From assembly GCA_031289865.1 (NCBI GenBank), contig JAITOQ010000062.1, positions 1 to 8,278 of the forward strand: a stretch of 8,278 nucleotides of DNA, read 5' to 3'. Of this stretch, positions 1 to 4,558 are shown piece by piece (within the stretch, counting starts at the first letter, position 1; every line of letters starts with the position of its first letter). This DNA comes from Clostridiales bacterium. Its GTDB lineage: Bacteria > Bacillota > Clostridia > Christensenellales > JAISNN01. The notes below the pieces were generated by a model, which was not told the DNA's origin, ran no database searches, and was given only the letters and a program-made list of their open reading frames with translations. The position numbers and the translations under genes are program-made.

Positions 1-1811
1 CGCACGGCGCGCAAGAGTGCAAGCGGTTCGGTTCTGCCCGCGCTCCCGTAATAGAAGGTCAACGCGTTTTGTTTCACGACGGTAAAACCTACGAGTTCGA
101 GCGCGTCGGACGAATTTATATATCTATCGCGTATATAGTATGTTACAATCGTAATTTTTCGTCCGCTTTTTTGAGCGGTTATTACGGTTCTGCCGATATT
201 GGTGATATCGCTTTTTACGGTATAGCCCGTCGCGAGGTACGCTTCGACCAAACCCGTCTTTGCAAAAATATCGTCCAAAGCGTTTTTGAGATAGGTGTAC
301 GCATAAGTCGCGCTCACGGACTCGCCGTCAGAGTCCACGTTGCCCGTACCGCCCGTCAAATCACCCGATGCAGTATCAGTAGTGTTCCACGTCAATTCCG
401 CTTCAAAGGATTCGACGATACCGCCCTCTATCGCATTGTTGTAGAGAATTAAGTTCGGGACGCACATTCTCGTGTAGCTTTTTCCGTTGATCTCTATCGT
501 CAGTCTCGAATTGTCCGTCGTAAGCCCGAAAGCCTTGCGCAAACCGCTTTCCTTGCTCTCCGTGTTGTTCCAACGGCTTGTGAACGTCGTAAAATAGTTT
601 TCGAGAAGATTTGCGTATAGGAGCGAATGAGTTCCGCTTTGCGCCGCCGTGGCTAAGGTTTCCGCGGCTCTCGTATTCGGATAACCGTGCGATGCGGTCA
701 GTATAGGGTCGTAGAGATAAATAGGACCGCCGTAGCCGGCGCGCTTTGCCGCGTCTTGGATTCCGTTATATATTGCCGCCGTATTCGGACACCACGTCCC
801 TCCGAAAAATATGAACCGTTCGCCGTCCGCATTTAGGAGCGCGATAAGCTCCGCATAACTCACGGTTTGGAAATAGGAGTTTGTCGTCAAGTGCGTGTTG
901 TTTGCGCCCTCGTGAACCGTCGGACTTGAAATCGTGAGAAACGGATCGTAGATTATTTCCTTGTCCGAAACGCTCTTAAAAAGCGTGTTTATACCTCCGC
1001 GATACTCGTCAAGCTCACTCGCCGAAAGCGTCGCGCCGACCGCCTTTCCGATAAACGGAGAGGCGGCTCTTGCGGTGATTTCTGATACGCTCGTAGCCTC
1101 CGTGCTTTCTCTGTGAACGCTCACGAGGAGCGGAGTCACGACGGTCGTATCGTTATCTGCCGTAAGCGGTTCATCGTCCGTAAATGCGCGGTTGATACGC
1201 GCAAGGAGGGACGTTCCGTCATAGAGATAATCTTTTATATTAAAATCGTTGTAAAGAAAATTGTCGTAGTCCGATATATAACCGACCTTGCCGATATTTT
1301 TCGGGTCGGCACCATGGTCTTTTATCCCTATCACTCCGCTTGTCCCGACTAAATCCTTTATAATGTCCTTCGAGAGATTTCCGTCGAGATACGGGTCAAA
1401 GAAATAGACCTTTTTTATTCCGTTTAATTTTGCTTCTTCGTTCACGGTTTTTATTACGGCACGGGTATTTGTATCCCACGCCCCGCCGAAGAAAATTATA
1501 TAGTCGCCGTTAGGGAGATTAACGCTCGTATCGGGACGCGAAACGTCGAGCGGGTTGTCGGACAAAAGCGTAATCAAATCGTTGTAAACAAGGGTTTGAA
1601 ACACGTTATTTTCACCGACACCGAACGTTGCGTCGTAATAGTCGTACGGCTTTGCCTTTGTTAGCTTTGCAAGCGTCGTCGTCGATTCGGTTGCGGTTTC
1701 CGTACCGCCCGATTTACGAAGTATCGGATCAAAGTTGCACGACGCTAAAGCAAAAACCGTAACGAGGAGCAAGGTGACGACCGATAAAACTGCTTTGAAT
1801 GATTTTTTCAT
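1..1811 (-). CDS. Surface lipoprotein with tandem thioredoxin-like domains, paralogue 1 (3' end cut by window edge)
   Basis: An open frame of 603 codons runs from ATG at 1811 to the left edge without a stop. By alignment with the neighbouring 617-residue paralogue, only about 10-15 C-terminal residues are missing. The N-terminus is a lipoprotein signal: KK, a hydrophobic core, then lipobox LASC with Cys25 as the predicted lipidated residue. Two repeated units follow. Unit 1 has a strand-helix-strand with FFGGAWDTNT, ending in FFDP, and a later VVTPLL; the thioredoxin active-site cysteines are absent. Unit 2 has FFGGTWCPNT (Cys341) ending YLYDP, and later MCVPNLILYNN (Cys450, probable cis-Pro452). 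A Gly/Ser/Thr linker and a C-terminal domain I do not recognise complete the protein. A weak AGGA ribosome site lies about 10 nt upstream. The thioredoxin-like reading comes from motif order, not a profile match. Role unknown; an extracytoplasmic thiol or binding role is inferred. Confidence 0.85.
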   Translation of the reverse strand, partial: MKKSFKAVLSVVTLLLVTVFALASCNFDPILRKSGGTETATESTTTLAKLTKAKPYDYYDATFGVGENNVFQTLVYNDLITLLSDNPLDVSRPDTSVNLPNGDYIIFFGGAWDTNTRAVIKTVNEEAKLNGIKKVYFFDPYLDGNLSKDIIKDLVGTSGVIGIKDHGADPKNIGKVGYISDYDNFLYNDFNIKDYLYDGTSLLARINRAFTDDEPLTADNDTTVVTPLLVSVHRESTEATSVSEITARAASPFIGKAVGATLSASELDEYRGGINTLFKSVSDKEIIYDPFLTISSPTVHEGANNTHLTTNSYFQTVSYAELIALLNADGERFIFFGGTWCPNTAAIYNGIQDAAKRAGYGGPIYLYDPILTASHGYPNTRAAETLATAAQSGTHSLLYANLLENYFTTFTSRWNNTESKESGLRKAFGLTTDNSRLTIEINGKSYTRMCVPNLILYNNAIEGGIVESFEAELTWNTTDTASGDLTGGTGNVDSDGESVSATYAYTYLKNALDDIFAKTGLVEAYLATGYTVKSDITNIGRTVITAQKSGRKITIVTYYIRDRYINSSDALELVGFTVVKQNALTFYYGSAGRTEPLALLRAV

Positions 1812-1852
1812 AAAAGTTGATTCCTAATTGATTTTTTTATGTTGCTGTTTGG

Positions 1853-1881
1853 ATTGTATGTTTTTTGGAATACGTTGTTAG
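1853..1881 (-). promoter_or_regulatory. Possible promoter of lipoprotein paralogue 1
   Basis: On the minus strand CTAACA (1876-1881) and TACAAT (1853-1858) are 17 nt apart. They match the sigma-A consensus at 4 of 6 and 5 of 6 positions, about 40 nt before the start codon. The region is AT-rich, so a chance match is quite possible. Confidence 0.3.
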
Positions 1882-1922
1882 TTTGTGTTGTGTATTGTGT
1901 AAAAGTAGGTGTCATTCTGTAG

Positions 1923-1944
1923 GGGACGATGCCCTCATCGTCCC
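1923..1944 (-). repeat. Dispersed palindrome, copy 1
   Basis: Perfect 9-bp arms GGGACGATG and CATCGTCCC flank the 4-nt loop CCCT, with TGTAG on the left and GTAAAA on the right. The arms are strong enough to form an RNA or DNA hairpin, but no U-run follows on either strand, so it is not a classical terminator. Orientation is opposite to copies 2 and 3. Confidence 0.8.
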
Positions 1945-1978
1945 GTAAAAGCGAATAGCTCTGTGTCGTTGACGCTTT

Positions 1979-2005
1979 GGATTCTTCGCAAGCTCAGAAT
2001 GACAC
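1979..2005 (+). repeat. GATTCTTCGC...CAGAATGACAC repeat, copy A
   Basis: This 27-nt motif starts GGATTCTTCGC and ends CAGAATGACAC. It recurs almost exactly at 4092-4117 and as a variant at 4375-4404, always in the same orientation and always upstream (in plus coordinates) of a heptad array. Six bases before it also agree in part with copy B (ACG-TTTGG). Confidence 0.75.
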
Positions 2006-2061
2006 TTGCCTTTTATTTCACAATTTACACAATTTATTGTTTTTGGGTTCTTACTTTTTAC

Positions 2062-2083
2062 GGGACGATGAAGGCATCGTCCC
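2062..2083 (+). repeat. Dispersed palindrome, copy 2
   Basis: Arms GGGACGATG and CATCGTCCC are perfect around the loop AAGG. The left flank is TTTTTAC and the right flank CCTACAA. It lies 10 nt before the heptad array that abuts the stop of lipoprotein paralogue 2, the same palindrome-TACAA-heptad order as at 4423-4500. Confidence 0.8.
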
Positions 2084-2093
2084 CTACAATAAT

Positions 2094-2127
2094 AACCGCT
2101 ATTCTGCATTTTGCATTCTGCATTAAA
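2094..2127 (+). repeat. Heptanucleotide array with header, copy R1
   Basis: A degenerate header AACCGCTATT (8 of 10 match to ATCCGCAATT) is followed by three heptads, CTGCATT, TTGCATT and CTGCATT, then AAA. The array ends 7 nt from the stop codon of the minus-strand lipoprotein gene. Confidence 0.75.
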
Positions 2128-2134
2128 TAAACAA

Positions 2135-3988
2135 TTAACCGAGTATAATTCCCGTGGTGTAGATCGTTCCGTCCTTTATCGCCGCGAGGATCTGTAAGAC
2201 CTCTGCGGACGCGCCGTAAGCGAATGAAAGAGAGTTCAATCTTGTGACGGTTATAGGTTCTTCTAAGGCTCCGAGTGCGGAAATCGCGTCTTCGTATCTT
2301 GTATCTAAATAATACGTTACGATAGTGTATTCCACGTCGCCTTTTGTGATAGTGATGACCGTGTGGTCGATATTCGTTATGTCGCTCTCAAGGGTGTAAC
2401 CCAATTGTGCGAAAGCATCTCTAAGACCTACTTTGGCGAAAATGTCCCTAACAACCGTTTGGAAATACAGATATGCGAAGGTCGGTTCTTGTTCAACACC
2501 GCTGCTATTGACGTTACCCGTGCCGCCTACTTTACCCGATCCGCCCGTGTTCCATGTCAATTCCGCTTCAAAGGATTCGACGATACCGCCTTCGACTGCA
2601 TTGTTATAGAGGATTAAATTCGGTACGCACATTCTCGTGTAGTTTTTTCCGTTGATTGAGATTGTGAGATTTGAGTTGTCGTTTGTCAATCCAAAAGCTT
2701 TACGCGAACCGATTTCCTTGCTGTTCGTATTGTTCCAACGGCTTGTGAAAGTCGTGAAATAGTGTTCGAGAAGGTTTGCGTACAAGAGCGAATGTGTTCC
2801 GACTCCCGTACCCGTTGCTGCAGTTTCGGCAGCTCTCGTATTCGGATAACCATCCGATGCCGTTAAAATAGGGTCATAGAGATAAATAGGTCCCGTATAA
2901 CCTGCCTCAGCCGCGCCCTCTTGGATTCCCGCATAGATAGCCGCGGTATTCGGGCACCATGTACCCCCAAAGAAAATAAATCTCTCGCCGTCCGCTTGTA
3001 AAAGCGCGATCAATTCGACATAGCTTATAGTTTGAAAATAATTGTTTGCGGTTAAGTGCGTATTGTTCTTGCCGCTATGCACCGTCGGGCTGGAAATCGT
3101 GAGAAACGGATCATAGATAGCTTCCTTTCCGACAACTCCGTCCAAAAGATTGTCAACGTTTGCTTTATAAGTGTTTAGATCCGATGCGGAGAGTGTTCCG
3201 CTCTCGTTTCCGATAAGCGGAGATTCCACTCTTGAGGTCAACAAGGTCACTTTGTCTTGGTCTTTGATTACTCCGTCTGTTGCTTTGCTCTCTCTGTGTA
3301 CACTAATAAGGAGCGGAGTTACAACGGAGGTGTTATTATCTACCGTGAGCTTTTCTTCGCTTGTAAATGCACGGTTGATACGCGTAAGCAAAGAGGTACT
3401 GCTGGTCTTATAATCCTTAATATTAAAATCGTCATACACAAAATCTTTACCGCCGAGAGTATAGCCTATTTTACCTATATTCGCGGCATTCACAGCGTTC
3501 TCGCCGATTTTGCCGTCTGTTCCGACCAAATCTTTGATGATATCTTCGGAAAGATTTCCGTCAAGAATCGGGTCAAAGAAATATATCTTTTTGATTCCTT
3601 TTGCCTTAGCCTCATCGTTGATAGTTTTTATCACGGCTTTCGTATCCGCGTCCCATGCACCGCCGAACAGAATGACATAATCGCCGTTCGGGAGATATGA
3701 GCTTGTCGCGGGACGAGTAACGTCGCTCGTATTGTCGGATAAAAGCGTAATCAAGTCGTTGTAAACGAGGGTTTGAAAGACGCTGTTTTTACCGACTCCG
3801 AACGTCGCGTCGTAATAGTCGTAAGGGTCGGTCGCCGTGACCTTAGTCGGTACGGGATCGGGATCACCGGGATCGGGCGGCGTCGTCGGCGTCGTCGGTT
3901 TTGGGATACAAGCCGATAACGCGAATACTAATACGAGTAAAACCGTCGTTATCGAAAATATATATTTGAATTTAAAAAAATTTTTCAT
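2135..3988 (-). CDS. Surface lipoprotein with tandem thioredoxin-like domains, paralogue 2 (complete)
   Basis: This 617-residue protein begins with a signal peptide and lipobox LSAC (lipid Cys27), then a Pro/Thr/Asp-rich spacer (28-50) that should hold it off the membrane. Unit 1 (about 57-236) contains LFGGAWDADT (cysteine-free active site, 112-116), YFFDP and VVTPLL with probable cis-Pro225. Unit 2 (about 292-465) contains FFGGTWCPNT with Cys345, YLYDP, and MCVPNL with Cys454 and Pro456. A Gly/Ser linker (481-500) leads to an unrecognised C-terminal domain of about 115 residues. The only cysteines after Cys27 are 345 and 454; in a thioredoxin fold the cis-Pro loop faces the active site, so they may pair. 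The start has AAGGAG (3999-4004) 10 nt upstream. Gene order suggests a tandem duplicate of paralogue 1; a 35-nt stretch is identical (391-425 and 2556-2590). Function not recognised; a thiol or redox role outside the cell is inferred. Confidence 0.9.
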   Translation of the reverse strand: MKNFFKFKYIFSITTVLLVLVFALSACIPKPTTPTTPPDPGDPDPVPTKVTATDPYDYYDATFGVGKNSVFQTLVYNDLITLLSDNTSDVTRPATSSYLPNGDYVILFGGAWDADTKAVIKTINDEAKAKGIKKIYFFDPILDGNLSEDIIKDLVGTDGKIGENAVNAANIGKIGYTLGGKDFVYDDFNIKDYKTSSTSLLTRINRAFTSEEKLTVDNNTSVVTPLLISVHRESKATDGVIKDQDKVTLLTSRVESPLIGNESGTLSASDLNTYKANVDNLLDGVVGKEAIYDPFLTISSPTVHSGKNNTHLTANNYFQTISYVELIALLQADGERFIFFGGTWCPNTAAIYAGIQEGAAEAGYTGPIYLYDPILTASDGYPNTRAAETAATGTGVGTHSLLYANLLEHYFTTFTSRWNNTNSKEIGSRKAFGLTNDNSNLTISINGKNYTRMCVPNLILYNNAVEGGIVESFEAELTWNTGGSGKVGGTGNVNSSGVEQEPTFAYLYFQTVVRDIFAKVGLRDAFAQLGYTLESDITNIDHTVITITKGDVEYTIVTYYLDTRYEDAISALGALEEPITVTRLNSLSFAYGASAEVLQILAAIKDGTIYTTGIILG

Positions 3989-4091
3989 TGTTATGTTTCT
4001 CCTTAAATTTTGAATTGTTTTTTTGGGTTCTATACCTTATTTTTTGTTTGGCTTATATTTGGTTTTTTGGTTGTCGTACGGCTAACGTTTT

Positions 4092-4117
4092 GGATTCTTC
4101 GCAAGCTCAGAATGACA
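4092..4117 (+). repeat. GATTCTTCGC...CAGAATGACA repeat, copy B
   Basis: Identical to copy A over 26 nt. Eight G residues follow two bases later (4120-4127), the longest homopolymer G run in the window, flanked by short ACAAC/GTTGT arms. No palindrome of the GGGACGATG family sits between this copy and its heptad array, unlike the other two blocks. Confidence 0.75.
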
Positions 4118-4140
4118 ACGGGGGGGGTTGTTTGTTCATC

Positions 4141-4175
4141 AATTTTGCATTCTGCATTTTTCATTCTGCATGAAA
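4141..4175 (+). repeat. Heptanucleotide array, copy R2
   Basis: Four heptads, TTGCATT, CTGCATT, TTTCATT and CTGCATG, are preceded by ATC-AATT, a shortened header, and followed by AAA. It matches the reverse complement of 4304-4338 at 33 of 35 positions. It ends 1 nt before the stop codon of the 21-codon ORF. Confidence 0.75.
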
Positions 4176-4176
4176 G

Positions 4177-4242
4177 TTACATTCGACAGCGACAACATAT
4201 CCCCTTTGCCGTTGTGTAGAATAATGCTTTTTGGTTTTTCAT
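4177..4242 (-). CDS. Cys-rich 21-residue peptide (small ORF), possible leader peptide
   Basis: ATG at 4242 opens a 21-codon frame ending in TAA at 4177. The peptide begins MKNQKALFYT and ends KGICCRCRM: three cysteines (16, 17, 19) and two arginines in the last six residues. It is supported by a perfect AGGAGG (4252-4257) with a 9-nt spacer, the strongest ribosome site in the window, by a non-repeat sequence between two repeats, and by a heptad array hugging its stop just as at the other complete minus-strand genes. It lies 314 nt downstream of the cystine symporter gene and 188 nt upstream of a lipoprotein with a WCPNT motif. Cys-rich short ORFs are known as cysteine-responsive attenuators in mycobacteria; here a leader or cysteine-sensing role is inference. 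It could instead be a secretion-independent metal- or thiol-binding peptide. It has no signal peptide. Confidence 0.65.
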   Translation of the reverse strand: MKNQKALFYTTAKGICCRCRM

Positions 4243-4251
4243 ATATCTATG

Positions 4252-4257
4252 CCTCCT
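4252..4257 (-). promoter_or_regulatory. Ribosome binding site of the 21-codon ORF
   Basis: The minus strand reads AGGAGG, a full anti-Shine-Dalgarno match, 9 nt before the ATG. It is stronger than the sites of the large genes here and is the main evidence that this tiny frame is translated. Confidence 0.75.
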
Positions 4258-4271
4258 AATTATGATCAATC

Positions 4272-4291
4272 TTTATATTGCGGTTTTTATA
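4272..4291 (-). promoter_or_regulatory. Possible -10 elements for the 21-codon ORF
   Basis: Two TATAAA hexamers on the minus strand (4286-4291, preceded by CTG, and 4272-4277) lie 30-50 nt ahead of the small ORF. No good -35 accompanies either; the -35 of the first would fall in heptad array R3. The ORF may instead be read through from the symporter gene. Confidence 0.3.
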
Positions 4292-4303
4292 CAGCCGACG
4301 TTC

Positions 4304-4344
4304 TTTAATGCAGAATGCAAAATGCAGAATGCAAAATTGCGGAT
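4304..4344 (-). repeat. Heptanucleotide array with header, inverted copy R3
   Basis: Read on the minus strand it is ATCCGCAATT, then TTGCATT, CTGCATT, TTGCATT, CTGCATT and AAA. It is the only array in this orientation. Apart from one extra heptad it is the exact reverse complement of R4 (4467-4500), and it also pairs with R2 (4141-4175) at 33 of 35 positions. Confidence 0.8.
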
Positions 4345-4374
4345 GTAATAGATGTGATTCGGAGAAATCATTTT

Positions 4375-4404
4375 AGATTCTTCGCATTCGCTCAGAATGA
4401 CACC
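4375..4404 (+). repeat. GATTCTTCGC...CAGAATGACACC repeat, variant copy C
   Basis: Same ends as copies A and B, but the middle reads CATTCGCTC in place of CAAGCTC, so it is 2 nt longer. It is followed after 18 nt by palindrome copy 3, in the same order as at 1979-2083. Confidence 0.7.
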
Positions 4405-4422
4405 GACTGTTTTATGCGGTGC

Positions 4423-4444
4423 GGGACGATGCGGTCATCGTCCA
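4423..4444 (+). repeat. Dispersed palindrome, copy 3
   Basis: Arms GGGACGATG and CATCGTCCA surround the loop CGGT; only the outermost pair is lost. The right flank CTACAAG matches copy 2. The loop differs in all three copies while the arms are kept, which suggests the pairing matters or the copies are recent. Confidence 0.75.
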
Positions 4445-4466
4445 CTACAAGAGATGCTTAATTTTT

Positions 4467-4500
4467 ATCCGCAATTCTGCATTTTGCATTCTGCATTAAA
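4467..4500 (+). repeat. Heptanucleotide array with header, copy R4
   Basis: Header ATCCGCAATT, heptads CTGCATT, TTGCATT and CTGCATT, then AAA. With R3 (4304-4344) it bounds a 197-nt segment with terminal inverted repeats, resembling a miniature inverted-repeat element, though no transposase-type ends or target duplication can be shown. Confidence 0.8.
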
Positions 4501-4503
4501 AAA

Positions 4504-4558
4504 ATCCGCAATTTTCAACTTTCAACTTTCAACTCTCAACTCTCAACTTTCAACTTTT
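4504..4558 (+). repeat. Second heptanucleotide array (TTCAACT/CTCAACT)n after the same header
   Basis: The header ATCCGCAATT (4504-4513) is followed by six heptads: three TTCAACT, two CTCAACT and one TTCAACT (4514-4555), then TTT. The heptad sequence differs from R1-R4 but has the same T/C alternation at its first base and the same header. The run reaches into the TAA stop codon (4557-4559) of the symporter gene. Confidence 0.8.

Larger units (their letters stand above)
1909..2087. repeat. Long composite inverted repeat
   Basis: GTGTCATTCTG at 1909-1919 is the exact reverse complement of 1995-2005. The segment 1919-1951 (palindrome copy 1 with its TGTAG and CGTAAAA flanks) is an almost exact reverse complement of 2055-2087 (palindrome copy 2). 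The flanks make each palindrome directional, so these two copies point towards each other. This looks like two repeat units inserted head to head; no transposase or target duplication is visible. Confidence 0.7.
1812..2134. other. Gene-free spacer between the two lipoprotein genes, built of repeats
   Basis: This 323-nt gap holds no credible gene. The first 100 nt next to paralogue 1 are T-rich 5' leader. The rest is repeats: a GTGTCATTCTG arm at 1909-1919, palindrome copy 1 (1923-1944), the GATTCTTCGC...CAGAATGACAC motif (1979-2005), palindrome copy 2 (2062-2083) and a heptad array (2094-2127) ending 7 nt from the stop codon of paralogue 2. Both strands are open over part of this stretch, but those frames only translate the repeats. 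Confidence 0.75.
3989..4556. other. Spacer between lipoprotein paralogue 2 and the cystine symporter gene
   Basis: These 568 nt hold one small gene (4177-4242, minus) in a mosaic of repeats. Reading from 3989: an AT-rich leader of paralogue 2 with no convincing promoter; the GATTCTTCGC repeat (4092-4117); a G8 run (4120-4127); heptad array R2 (4141-4175); the small ORF and its leader (4176-4303), which match no repeat; inverted heptad array R3 (4304-4344); a GATTCTTCGC variant (4375-4404); palindrome copy 3 (4423-4444); heptad array R4 (4467-4500); and the TTCAACT array (4504-4555), which touches the symporter stop codon. Confidence 0.75.

Noticed and set aside
69..1352. Plus-strand open frames opposite lipoprotein paralogue 1
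   Set aside because: The minus frame is open for 603 codons, has a signal peptide and aligns end to end with its paralogue; the plus frames are shadows.
1..1811. Paralogue 1 as a frameshifted pseudogene
   Set aside because: Line-by-line translation gave an unbroken frame to the window edge, collinear with the intact paralogue.
1923..2083. Palindromes as intrinsic terminators
   Set aside because: The stems are strong but no run of T follows within 10 nt on either strand at any of the three copies.
1909..2130. Overlapping open frames on both strands in the inter-lipoprotein spacer
   Set aside because: They translate the palindromes and the GATTCTTCGC repeat; similar peptides appear on both strands only because the DNA is an inverted repeat.
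3989..4300. T-box or SAM riboswitch ahead of the lipoprotein or small ORF
   Set aside because: No T-box GGTGG/ACCGCG core and no recognisable riboswitch core were found; the region is mostly repeat.
4304..4558. CRISPR array
   Set aside because: The repeats are contiguous 7-nt units without spacers, and no cas gene is present.
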